Assembly (NCBI GenBank): GCA_008921705.1
Contig: VFFE01007126.1
Coordinates: 152,175-216,174, forward strand
DNA from: Burhinus oedicnemus
Taxonomy: Eukaryota; Chordata; Aves; Charadriiformes; Burhinidae
Direction of reading: 5' to 3'
DNA length: 64,000 nt
A program made the translations under genes and the position numbers. This document shows positions 38,555-52,600 of this stretch, piece by piece. Position 1 is the first letter of the stretch, and every line of letters begins with the position of its first letter. Below the pieces are notes generated by a model. It did not search any database. It was given only the letters and a program-made list of their open reading frames with translations, and was not told the origin of the DNA.

Positions 38555-38650
38555 TTCTAATTAAATGCCATTGTTATTCTTATTTTCATTAGGTTTTCAT
38601 TTTCTGATCACAAGAGCAGCTTTTTTCTTCTCAATAACGTCTGCCTTTCT
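38555..38650. promoter_or_regulatory. Candidate conserved non-coding element with SOX motif
   Basis: TAATTA (38558-38563), a perfect SOX site CATTGTT (38569-38575) followed by a degenerate octamer-like ATTCTTAT, then two TTTTCATT repeats. The spacing recalls a SOX-POU composite element, but the POU half matches poorly. There is no coding potential. Function is inference. Confidence 0.2.
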
Positions 38651-39789
38651 AAACAATCTATAGTACCAAGTACCTCCATTACGCTTACCGCAGGCCACTG
38701 ACAACAAACCACAATTCTCTGTACAATACATTGTCTCGGACGTAGTGGGTATCAAGGACTCTTAATAGTGCTGTGGCAAGGATCAATTGTTCAGCTCTAT
38801 AGTGCAGGAGTGTCTCCTGAGCCTTTCAGCTGCTTGCCTTTGTGTACAGTATCACTGATGGGGAGTGACATTTCTTTCTTAGGGAACCTTCCATTAGAGA
38901 GGCTGCTTCCAGGCAAATCCGGTGGTGGAGTGTTTGGAAAACAAAGCATGGGCAGAAGTGGGCTTTTATCACATTTGGTCATGTGGTTGATAAGGAATCA
39001 GACACTTTTCCTGGTACTCAATAGGAAACTCTACAAAAGTATTTTCATTCCTGAAGTATTACTATTTTTCTGAAGTTTTAAATATAAATACCTGGCATTT
39101 CACTGTCAGGGTAGATTTCCTAACACAGAATTTAAGAAAAATTCCAAAAATTCCTTCATGTGTCTGCATAGAAGGTTTACATTAGCAGCTAGTATTTGGG
39201 TATCAATGGCTTCAAGCTACGTTCTACAATTTCTTAGAGGTACGAAGTCACGTTTTTCATGTGTCTGTGCTGAGATTTATACAATAGGCAGAGTTAGGCC
39301 AGAGTAGTAATTGTGTAAGGGTTATCTTGAAACAAAGCTGCAGAGGAAGTTTCAGTGCCATGAAAAGCATATCTACACTGCAAGCAGATCTGGTTTTGAA
39401 CAACTCCTCCTCTCATACCTATGTAAAATCCTTCTGCATGTGTGCTTGTGAGTTTTGAGTCCAGCATCATGCTAGGAGTGTGAAGTAAATCATGAAGGTT
39501 TCATCTTTACTGGTGATGGTCTTTACTGAAGATGCAGAATGTAGTTCTTGTCTTGCATTAACATAGCCCTCCAATGCCATCCCACAAATCCTGGGTTCCT
39601 AGCCTTTCTTAGGATATTAGGAGAAACCCAGCTGTAGCTAGGGAGACCAATGGATATGTGAAATAGATACAGAACTGTTCATTTGTTAGTATTTTGAGTC
39701 ACATTGTCCTGGAAGGAACTTATGAGGAGCTTAACATCACAGTCTTGGTGGCTAAGCACCAGGAGTTAGGAGGAAGCATCCGTCTGAGA

Positions 39790-39890
39790 GGACACAGCCT
39801 CACCACGCCTCAGCTTCCCATCTGCAAGCTGGAAAGGGGCAGTAATGCTGATAAACCCTATGAACTCCAAGAAGGAGGTGAGCGATGTCA
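39790..39890 (+). repeat. Probable ancient MIR-type SINE remnant
   Basis: GCCTCAGCTTCCCATCTGCA followed by a purine-rich stretch and AGTAATGCTGATA resembles the MIR core (CCTCAGTTTCCYCATCTGTAAAATGGGGATAATAATA). The match is strongly diverged with small gaps. The alignment was made by eye, so the ends are approximate. Confidence 0.4.
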
Positions 39891-42800
39891 CCAGCAGGCA
39901 GTTCTGCATAGCTAGAGAAAGTGTGAGGAAATAATACTGTTGCAGATTTAAGGTGCAAGTGGAATTCCACGTTAGCCCAGGTTGAGAACAGGTTCTCCCT
40001 CCTGCTAAGTTTCACGAACATGTGTCCCCAAGTAGGAAGGTTTTGAGTGAGTTTTGCTACTGACAAATAGCAGTAGCAATGGGGGGGGTGTCTGGTGCCC
40101 TGCCACCGCCAGCACAAGACCCCGAGGGTGCCAGGGTGGAGGCATTGCGCAGCCTGGCTGCTCTCTCAGGGCCGGCACAGGGCAGGGGGAGGCGCGCTGC
40201 ACTGGTTGAGGTAAGCATTTAAGCAGCTTGCAGTAATCCTCTCGCTCATTAAACCACACTAAGCAGATTTGCCTGGTCTTCAAAATGAAGTCAAACCTAA
40301 GGAGAAAGGAAAGCGCACCTAGACCGTTTACACAAAGGCAACACGGCCCCCGGCCTTCCTGTGCCCCACGGGCCGCCTGCCCTGGGACGCACACCGAGCC
40401 ACGAGGCTGGCTGCCAGCTTGTGCTTGGACGGGTCACCCGGGCTTAATGTACGTCCTTTCTCCCCTGTCACCAAGGGGTGTTGAGAAGCAATGTGACCGC
40501 AGGGGTCTTGGCACTCACAGCTTATTGAGAAGTGCACTGCTCGCCTGCTGCCTTTCTACCGCGCTCAGGGTCGGTCAAGGCCTTCAGGCAGCCAAGGCCC
40601 AACACCAATGGAGTCCCCAAACCTCCTCACCTGATTATGCCCACTGCCCCGTCTCCCTTCTGTTTTCAGGCATGCTCTTTGCTTTGTCTCTTCCCTCCTC
40701 CTCTTCTCTCCTTCTTGCATTGTCTTCTGTTCCCTCCCCACCCTCCATTACTCCCTTGACCTTTACCTTGCTCTGATAAGATGCCTAAAAAACCTCATTT
40801 TCACAGGTATTCAGGCAGCAACTGATACCTTCTACCTGTCCTTTTTTTTCCATGACTTGTTCTTCTCTTTCCCATTGCACCTCACCCCACTCAGAAACAT
40901 GCAAGCCAGATAACCATCACAGGACACAGACAGCAATCCTGCCGGCAGACAGCGCTGAAAGAGCAATCAGCTCCCGCTGCCAAGCCCTTACACCCACCAC
41001 AAAGTGCTGCGGAGCTGAGCACAACTGGCTACAGCAAGAGGAGAGGACCACACGGGTTTGGCCAGGCATACAGAGGCTGCCATCCCTTCCCCAGAGTCAC
41101 TCTGAGAGGCTGTTTCATCATCTCGTTCCCTTCTGCACAGGCAGCAATTTTCAGGGATTCTCTCTTTGTCCCAATACTGCCATAAGCGTGGTGGCCGCTG
41201 CTTCTGACATTGGACCATATTGCTTCTTACGGGGGAGCCATGCCCTCAAGGACTATACGGTGAGGTTCTTCCTAATCATTGTCTGGGAATAGCCTCCTGA
41301 CACCATGAGTGGCATTATCTGATCTGGTATGCATTTCCCTGCAATGCAACCAGACCTGCCAGCATCAAGTGATCATAGAAAAGTCGTTATGTTAGGTCAC
41401 GTGGAAGATTTCTATCTAGTGTAATGGGGGAATGAACAGCTCAGGAGAAGGCTTCAAGGACAGCCCGTTGCTCCCCAGGCCAGAGGTGTCAAGATGGCAG
41501 GAACCACAACATGGGGCTGACTCTACCAGCCCAGACCTTCCTCTAGGCAACCCTGGACTGTGTGACAATCTAAGTAATCACCAATAGTAATTACTTAGTA
41601 GTTACTCAGAAAAATGTGATATTACATTTGTTTTCTCAATACCTATCACAAACTATATATCCCATTTCAATCCACGTCATCCTGCTTCAATAGAAGCTGC
41701 TGAAATTCTTTCCTCATGTTCCTTGGGACTGCAACAACAGGCTAGTTAAAACCTGCCTGGGCCTTTCATACTAAAGCTCCTCCTCGAATTATACATTCTC
41801 ATATCAGGTGGTTGCCAAGCATTCCTAGCTTAAACGGGGTGAACCTGCTTATCAAGTATAGTAGCCCCATCATGTGTTAAAATCTTTTTCATTCTTCAGG
41901 TGTGCCGGGGGGGGGGGCACTGCAGGGAAACAACACAACAAAATCCAGAAAAGTAGAAAAACAGCTGGTTATATATAAAAGAAAGGAAAAAAAATTCTTA
42001 CATTTATTTTCTCTGTATTCTTTCCTTCAAGTATGTGAAAATGTTATCCTAGATTATGTATAATGAGATTTAAAAAAAAAAACAAACCCAACAACGAAAA
42101 CGAAGGAAATACCCGGTAAGCATGGTATCACCCTAAAAACAAATGAAATATTTCAGGTTAGGATCCATCTCACTCAGCATACATTTTAACAAATGGATTG
42201 CAGTGTATAGAGGACAGTGAAATTCCCCTGTTCCTGATATCCCACGGGCCTGAACTATAGCTTTCATTCTAGGACATTAATGGAAGCTTCCTAACCAGGC
42301 TGAGTTTACTAAAACAATAACAACTCAAGGTCACACTTCCTAGGATGAGATACGTTCAATAGAATCACTGAAAAGGGCACATATGCTCCATGCAGACGTA
42401 CTTACAGATGTCAATCATGTATGTTCTTACTTTTTGAAACCTGAAGTGTAATGGGGCTATATTTATGTTAAAAGGCATTAAAAAAAATCAAGAAATCAAT
42501 TTCTGGTAAGGAGGCTTCATATGAGGAAGAGCAAATGTTCTTTCCAGCTCTTTGGGTCACTTTTGTTTTTTTTTTTTGGCTTACAGACATTGTGGTAAAC
42601 TACAGCAGGGGCTTTGTAACAATTTATCGATGAGGACCAGCCAAGGACATCTGTGGTCTTGAAAACTCACTACCAAGGCAAAAAAAAAAACCCAAACCCA
42701 ACCTCAAAACCATGAAGTGAATTTTAAAAAGACCACAAAAAGCTCCAGTTCACTCCTCCCGGGGTATTCTATGGGAATTCTTTGAAAATTTGCCCTTTTT

Positions 42801-45800
42801 TTTCTGTTGGGATTTACTGTATCAGTAAGAAACCAGTTGATCCTCTGGAGCCCTTAGGTAAAACATGCCATGACCAGAGGAAGCCAAAAAGTTCAATTGC
42901 TGCACTTGGAGCACTAAACTTTTTAATAAGAAAAGTGAAGTTTTTCAGATATGAAGATGCTGGTTTCTCAGTTCTGTGCTGATCCATGAACCTGCGAATG
43001 CAAAACTTCACAGACATTGGGAATTCTGGTCATGGAGGACCAGTTGTAGGATTTAGCCCTCAAAGCTGTGTTTTTCTCCAAAAGAAATCTGCGCTGTCCT
43101 GACCAATGTTGGACAGAGACAGTTTTCTTGACTTGCTGATAGAAAAAAATTCAGAAACTGAAATGATCAGTTAAAATGGTGAGATTAACAAAGGTCAGAA
43201 TGGCAGTCTGACCTCTGGCTAAAACATAAGAGACTTTGATCTCAAAGGCTAGCAAAACAGTGATTTTTAAAAAAAATAATAAAAATTGTATATATAAACA
43301 CATAGACACACCCTTCTCTAGTCTTGTAACTACGGACTCATAATGGTGTCACAACAGCTTAAAAAGGCACTGGTATCGCAGTTTTATTAGACTTTATTTT
43401 CTACTTCATTAGAAATATAAAATTGCTGAAAATTAATGTGTTGACATTATCTTTAGTACTGTGAATTCACATATATCAAAATATTTATTAAAAGCTATCA
43501 ATATACCTATTTAATGAAGTAAATCCTGAGTACTGCAAAATACAAAGGAAAGCACGATGTCCATTTCACTTCGGGTTTCACTTCAGACTTCAGGCATGTG
43601 ATTTGTTATTCTGTTGTTGCAAGTTTGGGCTTTTAAATCAGGTAACACAAAATGTTGTGCATTTTGTGCAGCTCTGGTGAACTGCAAACCTGAAAATATA
43701 TAACATTCCCATTCTAGCTTAGACATTTTTACTGTCCTTATCTCAGCATGCCTTTCTAAATCCACACACATACGTTTACACACAAGAGAATTATGAATCA
43801 AAATGGTCAGCAGCAAAGAAGAGAAGAGTAATTTTAGATCTTAGGCTGTAGTGTGACAAGTATTTAATTCAGAAATAAAGCATTGAGATAATGAAGCTCT
43901 CCAATTTTAATGAATGCTATCTTTGTACCTTACGCCACTGTTCTCAGGTGGGGAAGGAGTACTGAAAGGTTATTGTCTCCCATTGCCCCATGCCTAGTTA
44001 TCATTTTAACCCAATCTCATACATAAAGCAAGGTGAAAATATTTGATGATTCACTGGAATGAGAATTATTTGCTTAATTCTTCTGTTTAATCTCTTTGGA
44101 TTCTTACAGCACGTCCGTCATGGTACAATCTGAGCATCATCTAATGCAATTTTTTCTTCTACAGAAACCTCTCCACGCACCTGTGGGAAGTATTTGTCAA
44201 GTGCATGTGTTCAGAAGTAAATATCATAGTGAGAAGGTTGAAATACAGGCCAAATATTAATTGGACTATCTTCATTCATCTTTGGTTCTCAGGTTTGTGT
44301 TAAATTTGTTGTTCATCCACAAGCCCCACTCTATCTCTAATTACTCTACTTGTCATGTTTTTACATCTGAAATATATAAAGCAATATGCATAAAGCAATA
44401 GCAACCAATGATTATGCTGCGTGCTGGAGCTAAACGCTGTACTATTAACACTCAGAGGAAAGCCTGAGCCCCTCTACCCCAGGCTATTCTCTTTTCAGTG
44501 GCTGAGATGCAGAAAGCACTTCTAACTCAAGCAAGTGGCTTTGTAACGGATGTTGTTCACCTATCTGCCTTTCCACCAGGCCCGAGTGTGAGTAGCATAT
44601 GAAGGAAGTAGCTACTGAATATTATTGAGGAAATAAAAGGTGTAACGGCCTTTTTTGTCCTTTTTTAAGAACTAGCTAATAAGGAGCAAATTCGAAGCAG
44701 CGTAATTGGTGTAGCAGACAGTAAGGTTTTAATCAAACAATCCAGACATCTGTCCTTCTTCTAAAGACCATGTATGTCTTAGATCTTTTCCCATATATGT
44801 GTTAATTATAATCTTGAAAGTTTAAGTAGGTACAAAGTTGTGTCAATTTGTTCACTATTTAAAATAACAAAAGGGCTTCATCTCCAAGGAGAAAGTCTGC
44901 ACAAAAGGATATTCAGCAATGCAGGCGAAGGAAATTCTAAGTATACCTAAAAGCCTATAACAAATAACTTAATTAAAAAGGGGGAGAAATGCAACTGAAA
45001 GCAACCTGCCTGGGATATTCTGAACAGCTACTACAGGCCCAGCTGCAATGGGGATAGATGCCCTCCACTGACCAGTTCCAATGGAGGGAGTTATCAGCTT
45101 AGCAGACTATTTGATGGGATCCTGAACACGGTTACAGATACATGTACGGTGATCCAGCAAAAGGCATCATCAGGCATATAAATGCAAGCTCTGCCCTTGG
45201 AAAGCCAAAAGGTACTGAACAAGATTAAGAGGACATAGGCAGCAGGACAAAGACAAGGACTTGGCAGAGACTAGCACACCAACATGTTCAACCGGGAAAC
45301 TCTTTGCTTTGGACTGAGCCAAAGAAGAAACAGTAAACAGTAGTTACAAACGTGTTGATCTGCTGCTTATGGCACTGAGATTTACAATAGCTCATTTCTA
45401 CTATGATGTTCCTTTATTGCTCTTTTTTCCCCCATACAGCGGGAGAAGCAATGTGTTGTAGAGCACACAAAGCAAAGGCTGGTCCCAAGCAGCCTACAGA
45501 GCTGACATGTTGCAGCGCCCTTCTAGGCCATGCACTGAGGCTCCTCCCTTGGAGAATATGCCACAATGGGAGAGGGAGGCAAAGCTGGCCGTGGGAAGTA
45601 CATATTTGTGTCTCACTTCTGTATAGTAATTTTTTGAGGGCCATTAACGTGGACTTGGGATTTATTCTTGGCATCAGTCTCTGCAGCACAAGGAAAATCA
45701 TTTAGCTGAAATGTGGCTCTTATTTTTACATTTGGAAAAGTAAGAATTGGTATCCCCATCTGTCTTTACAAAAGCCTCTGAAGATCTAAGGACAAAATCT

Positions 45801-46388
45801 GTGAGCTGATATCACATCAGGACATTAAAATATTCCCGTTCGAGGTCTCCCAAACTTCTGACTGTCCATCAGCCCTGCTCCCACTTTTACTGCCTTGAGA
45901 AGACCCTTTTTCAGCAGAGAAATCACCGAGTAACAGAAGGTCACCAAAATTGCTCCAACACCCCCCCCCCCCGTTGCAGGCTTCCACCTTGTCCCAGCTG
46001 CTGTGACAGGGCCTTCGAGAAGGTGGCAGTCAAGAAGGCAGCAAGAAAGTGTTTTGGAAGAGACCAACCTGCACTGGAGCCTGCCCTACACAGCTGGGAG
46101 CCAGAGGTGCTGCCAAGACCAGACCAGCCCGGCCAGAAACTCCAGGATTGGGGCATTGTGCTGCAAAGGAGTCATTGTAGTGAAATCAATAGGGACGTTT
46201 TAAAATAGCTTTACATGTCAATTCTAGTGTCAGAACAGAGCAGGTCAAAGAGGGTTGACCCTCATAGCAGGTTAAACTCCTGAGGGTGGAGATAATCTCA
46301 CAGCAGGAAGGGAGGAAAGTGCTGTGCCCGCCTGGGCCAAGATGCTTTCACATTCCCCATCTCCAGCTTTAGGCTACGGAGCCGACCA

Positions 46389-46691
46389 TTATCAGAGTCA
46401 TTGTCATTATTATCTTTAAATCTGCTGCCTCGCATTCAGGCATCTATCAGGAAAAGACCCAAGACCCTATTAGTGCAGGCAGCAAGCCCTGAGAAGGAGG
46501 GGAGGAAACCTGTTCATAGATAAATTAACGTTCCTGCTGGCTACATTCCTATCAGCTTTGTTAATTCTGAAGTGACATTTATTGATAAATCAGATTTTAT
46601 CACCCTTTCCCATCAATCAGCTGGACAAATCTCCTACCAGAGTTTTTTTTATTGCCACACACAATAATTTGCCAGACACAAACACTTATCA
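46389..46691. promoter_or_regulatory. Candidate enhancer: homotypic GATA-motif cluster
   Basis: Eight WGATAR motifs occur in 303 bp: TTATCA 46389, TTATCT 46410, CTATCA 46444, AGATAA 46518, CTATCA 46549, TGATAA 46583, TTATCA 46597 and TTATCA 46686. A CATCTG E-box-like site abuts the last one and CAGCTG lies near 46619. Random sequence would give about one such motif per 500 bp, or somewhat more in AT-rich DNA. GATA factors bind such clusters in enhancers; activity here is inference. It is 10.4 kb past the PRDM14 stop. Confidence 0.35.
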
Positions 46692-49600
46692 TCTGCTGGG
46701 CCGGCGAGAGCCGAGCATCAACCTTCTGCTCCTGTATGAAAACCGTGTGCCCAAGAGGCACTACTGCTAGTGTGTCCTGGCTGGGTCTGTGATATCTGCC
46801 TTCATGCTCTCCACCTGCAGTTCGGAAAGTCAGCATTTTCCTATTTAACATATCATTCATTTGTGAAAGTACATCACTCCCTCCCAAAATGATGCTTCCA
46901 AAGAACAAGGACCCTATATAATAGAAAAATACTTTACCTGAAGGAGAAGCTTCCATTGTAAATGTATGTTAGAGATCTGAAAACGGTGGTCGGAAAAGTC
47001 TGTGTATTTTACTGATGTAAAAAAAGTGTTAGAAAAGCCATGAGTGTTCATCCCTCACCTCAGCAAGTTGAGAAGTCGAATTCCTCAAGACGATTCAGAA
47101 ATGTTTTGCCCTGATCTAGATGGCCAGTCACATAAGACAGCATTTGACAGATTTTCATTTGTCATTTTAAGTTAATTGAATATTTTACCAGCAACTGCAT
47201 GAAATACAAACAGAAGTAATAAATATACTTCCCTCTTCCCCTCTCAACTCTTCTTTTGGGGAAAGGAAATACTTGATCACCATAGAAACTTTAAAGATCT
47301 GGGTAGAAAAAAACAATTAACTTCTTGATATATTGCTATCCAAGTGAATGGCAGTGTGTGGAAGCTCACAATAATCCTATAGATGTTCAGAAAAAAAAGA
47401 AGTACTCTCTAAAACAGATGCAGGTTTAAGTAAAATAATCCGAACTTATGGAATTAAGTGGGAAGCGCACGGTCTTTAAGGTGATGAATAGTACTACAAG
47501 ACCTTTTTACCCTTCTGGAGGTAGTTAACTGAGCTGGCTGCCTCAAGCTTTGACTTTTAAATATCATGTTTAGCAAGGGGAAGATGGATTGCATTTGTAA
47601 AATGTTTGCCCTTTTTCTCCTGTCATACATAAATCCACTAAACCGTGTAATTCTTTAATTTTCTTTTATTCCATATCCTGCAAGTGATGATGAGAAGAAA
47701 GTAGTGAAGAGCCTGACATTGAAGTAAAGTAAGTTTAACTCTGTCCCCTGGCAGGTGGGAAGGTGGGAGGGGGGCTGCTGGGTGGCAGACTCGCATATTA
47801 CAATTACGAATAATTACAATAGCGGGTTAAAAGCTCTTTCTTACAGCCCCCCCGGGGACTGGTATGTATACAGCAACATATAATGCCGCGGAATCCCGCT
47901 GAAGCTGGCTGAAGAAGGGACCTGGCTAGGAGCAAGGAGAGGTGGACAACTGCATCGCATTGGACTTTACATGCAGAAGGGCTAAGGAGAGGCAGAGCTG
48001 TTGGCCTGGTCTTGTCAAGGGCCATGCTGACCCCGCCACGGTGCCCGGGCTCTCATGGGGCCACCTGGCCATGGTGGGACTCGACTGTGCTGCAGCTACG
48101 GCACCTCAGATTAAACTCCCGCAGGTTAAACTTGTGATGAGTTTCTAATGACTATAAAAGCTCCCCTTTGGCCTTTGGTGTTATAACTATTTATGAGGTT
48201 GACCTTTAATTATTCTCCCATGTAGAAGTCTTTGAAAACCTGTCTTTGAAAGCTTGACAAATACGGACCTACACAGCACAGATCAATATCGATATAGTAA
48301 CACTATGAAGTAAAGCAGCTTCCACAAAAGCAAATGCTAAAAGGTATTACCAGCAAAGCTGCTTCAAAGGACTTACCCCTTCAGCTGGGCACTGTCAGCT
48401 CTTACAGAAGGGCCTAGGAAATGTGAAAAAAAAAAATGCAAGGGATGCCAAATATCAACACAAAGTAAAGACTGGAAAGGGTACGAACTGTTATCCCAGT
48501 GGGGCCCAAGGGAACCACGACTGTCAGCAGCAGCAGGACAAGAGTGGTTGCCATCTGTCGTTGCTGTAAAGTCTTCTGCTTATCCTCCATTCAGACGGGG
48601 CTGGGAAATAGATGATGTTGAGTCCCTAGTTTGAAAGTCACGGCATTTCTTGAAAATAAGCTCTACCAAATTCATTATCTTTTGCAACAGTAACACCATC
48701 CAAAGGAGTAATGAAACTAAGAATGCAAAATTATTAGTCCTATATTCAGTTTACTTGAATATTCAGTATTGTTTGATTTTTCAAAAGGACATTTTTAATA
48801 GACATTATACATATGCATGGCCATACCTGCATGTACATGAAGGCACATATATGTGCATATACATACACACAAATACAAAACAGTCACTAATGCTCTGTTA
48901 AAGATGATTAATATGCTTGGAAAGTACCTACACAGTGTAGAGGAGGGGATTATCAATACAACCATAGAGTTACATAAGACAGAAGCAAAGAGGAATCTCA
49001 TAATCCAGAATATTTCATTTTGAATTTAACCCACCTAGTATAACTCTATAATGCAAGTTTAATACCTTGTGTCATAAGTATTATGGAAATAAGTGGGTTT
49101 TTTCCTATGACAACGATCAAAAGCACAAACCTGTATAAACACAATATGCATCATCTTCGGGCATCGCTATACATTATACAGAACTGCCATTTGTTCTAAC
49201 CTAATGAAATTCTGCTGTGGGGAAGAAGAGTGCCAAACACATAGATTGAAGAAAAAGTAAAGATAAAATTTAAAAAAATTTATAATCATTTTGATTTCCT
49301 GTTTGCTGCCAGAAAAAAGAAGTGATCCACCTACCAGGCAGGTATAATTAAAGAAAAGTGTCACAGAGCAAACAGTTCCACGGAATTGGGGGGATGTTTT
49401 AAATGCTACCAGTCACTTCAGTTTTCCTTCCCTTCTGAATTTTCCCCAAATTAACTGATTTTCTCTTATTCAGAAGAACAACTGTTCTCCCTCAGCCCTC
49501 CCATAGACCCTTTTTGTCATCACAACATCCTGGCCAAAGCAGCTCCCATGAGACAAAATCAATCAAAGCCATAAAAGAAGACTGGTTTTGTCATGCCAGG

Positions 49601-52600
49601 CCCTACTGCTCGTGTTTTACAGTTACAAAACCGACAGCAACTAAACTGCATTAGATAGACCATCTGAATAGATCTGGCCAGTTACTCTAGCCAAAATCAA
49701 CATATCTTTTGAATTTGAATATTACACAGGTAAAAAAAAAAAACAACCTCAACATACAGAAACAAACTATGTTAACATGGTGATAACGGTGTCATAATGG
49801 GGTAGAAACACAAAAGGAACTGAAGAGCCCTAAATCCAGGCTCCTTCCCCACACGGAGTTAAGCGCAGAGTGGTTTTCTCCGAGGCTGCCTCCCTGCCTG
49901 CCTGCAGATCTGAACCCTCTCCTTGATCGAAAGAAACCCCCCCAAAACATAAACTACCTGAACAGCTCGCTCTCCATCCCTCCTTTTCCAAACCTCCAAA
50001 ATATTAGGCTGAGTACACCCTTGGGAAGGGGTCTGGTAAAGAACCCAGATTCTTGGGCAAACAACCGAATGTCTCTTTTCCAGGAATTTTCCCTTTGCTG
50101 ACGTGTTTTTTCACGCTGAATTTTGTTTTGTGTGTATTAGAATAGCAGTATGTGGGATCCCTCTAGTTCTGAAACTAAAGAAAAAAGGCTTAGGAGAAGA
50201 GGCGTGGGTTAAATAGAAGCCTACTGTCATAAAGTCGAGTGATAAATATAGTAATATCCGTGCAAGGTTTCATGCCACCCTTGACTGTAGGTCCATCAAA
50301 GCTGAGAGAAAAAACTCGTTTTGACCAGCAAAGGTCTGGATCAGCCTCGATACACTGTGTGGAGCAAAGACACCCAGGAGAGGCTTGTCTCAGCTCCCCT
50401 GGCTGCAGACCCATAGTGGGACCCTTTTACTGCCAACCTGGGGAAGGAAGCCTTAGAGAAGGCAGCTGTAGACACACCAGGAAAGCAAGATCCAAGCATT
50501 GCTGCCTTCCAGGGCAGGACTGTCTCTCAGCACTGCACATGGTTTAGGGAGGGGAAAGCCCCCAGCCCTGCCAGCGTCCTTCAGCGCTGCCATCTCCAGC
50601 ACTCCCTGTTCCTGTCTTGCCCGTCCCAGTATCAGCAAGAGCAGAACGCTGCCAGCCTGCGGTCCCACTCGATGGGTGCATCAGTGGGAAACAGCCACAC
50701 ACCAGCCTGCGGAGGTACATTCAAGAAAGCGAATGGATTCCCCTTTGGTTGTTTCCTTGGAGTTTTCACATCCCTGGGAAAAAAAAAAAGAAAAAAAAAA
50801 AAGAAAAAACCCCACACTTTTCATTAAAAGAGTCGTTTGAGACTGTTGGTGAAATTGATACTGCAGAAATATGTGTTCCTGTGTGCTGCCTTCCTGCTCT
50901 GTAATGGCTCTTACATTAGGAACTGGGGGGGGGGTGGCGGGCTGCTGTTGTCCATTTACTTTAGTAAAGATTGCTATTGAATGAAACCTTTAATGGGGCG
51001 TTTATGCTCCCACTCAGCTAAGAGCTCCGAGCTTGTGGCAGAGTAGTCTTTCCCTCCACCTTGACAGCTATTAGAAAATCAATACAGGTAATCCCTCAGC
51101 TGGCCATCAGCACCCGCCAGCCGTGGGGCTGCCCTGGCCACTGCCATGGGGTCACTCGTGGGAAAGTGAGATTTCTCTGGGGAGCAGCCTGCCACAACAT
51201 CCCCACCGCCACCGTGCCGGGCCAGAGTCCTCCAAACCACACAGAGCCATGCGGCCCCGCAGGGAACACCACCGGCTTTGCTTGGAGTAAGGCAAAACAG
51301 GGACTCGATCCCTTTCTCCCTAGGGAGAATGGGTTCCACAGCTTGATTTCACTTCAGGGATTATCTGTGAATTCAATGTTTTGGCCAGTGTAACTCAAGA
51401 ATTCATCTCTTTCCCCTTCCTTGATAGAACAGAGGATGTTTTCCCTGCTACTGTGTTTTTTGTTAATGACCAAGGTGTCTTCTACTGGCTCTGGTCAAGC
51501 CCCTGCAGTCAAAGTGGGAGAAACTGCATTTTTTTGCTCCTACTTCGCAGACTGATAATACCATAGTTTGCAGGACTGTGTGACATTCTCATGCCAAGGC
51601 ATGCAACAGTGCCCTCTGCGCTACTAAATTGCTGGGCTGGCCAGAGTTAGTCCTGTGAATTTAAGCCTGGTTTGCCACTGATGCAATGCAGCGAAGCTGA
51701 AGTTTTCAGGACAGTCCCTACAGCAAGAGCTGCTGCAGCGTGACTGGCTAGGGATGGAGTAGAGCTGCTCAGGTCCCACTGGAGGACAGGCAGAGGTGCT
51801 GTGATACTTCTCCTCCAGTGCTCCTGCATACCCCCAGCTGCCAACAGCCAGCCCCAGGCACCTCGAAGGGACTCGATTTTCAGAAAAGGCATTCACTGAT
51901 GGGAGATCGAGCACAAGTCAAACATCCTAAAAACAGTTGCTGGTCCTGCTGAACATCTGGATGTATGTGTTTTACATGGGGTCAAAAAAGAAGGAAAGCA
52001 GAGAGTCTCCCAACACCCCTCATGTGCCCGAGGCCCCTGCACTATGTGCATCAAGGAGACCCAGAAGGGAGAAGGTGCAAGGGGATGTGCATGTGTGAGG
52101 GTAGAAAGGGAAAAGAAGGTGACGGTGACTGTGTCCGTAGGGGTGAAACAAACCCCAGCACTTACTGCAGAGGCACGTAGGAGATTGGGGATCCTGAGAA
52201 ATGGCTTTCTGAAGGAGGGGACAGCCAGTCGGGGCTCCCCTGATGAACGATCTCTCGTTTAATGGACAGTTTGGCACTAATCAATATTTGTTTGTGGTAT
52301 TATCTTCAATTCACTACGCTCCTTGCTGCTTTTTGCCTTCCCTCTGTGGTTAACCACCTCCCTCTCCCCCGAGTCCCCCGGGGAGCACAGCGGGACAGGG
52401 GCTGGGGCAGCAGGGGGATGGGGACCAGGCGTTTGAAGAGTGGGGAGATGCGGGGAGATGCCGGAGGCAGCAGATGTCGGTGGCCAGGCCTTTTGTTCCC
52501 TGCACTAGCCAGCCTGAGCTCTGGGACCACCTTCTTGTTTTTGTCTCGCCATTGTTATTCACCAAGGAGGAGCTTTTCAGGAGTTAGCCTCACAGACGCT

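Larger units (their letters stand above)
35051..46388. other. Intergenic region without recognised genes
   Basis: The region is mostly AT-rich single-copy-like DNA. It includes CNE-like motif-dense blocks near 37.0-37.2 kb and 38.55-38.65 kb, a probable MIR remnant at about 39790-39890, and a GC-richer stretch at 40.1-41.2 kb. Homopolymers occur at 41907-41917 (G11) and 45961-45972 (C12). The 163-codon open frame at 40285-40776 is compositionally driven and has no domain. Confidence 0.6.

Noticed and set aside
40285..40776. 163-codon open frame on the plus strand
   Set aside because: It lies in a GC-richer, pyrimidine-rich patch, has low-complexity Ser/Leu/Pro runs at its end, no domain, and an overlapping antisense open frame. 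It is compositional.
45061..45092. Weak hairpin with CCCTCCA/TGGAGGG arms
   Set aside because: Only 7 bp of stem with a large loop; common by chance.
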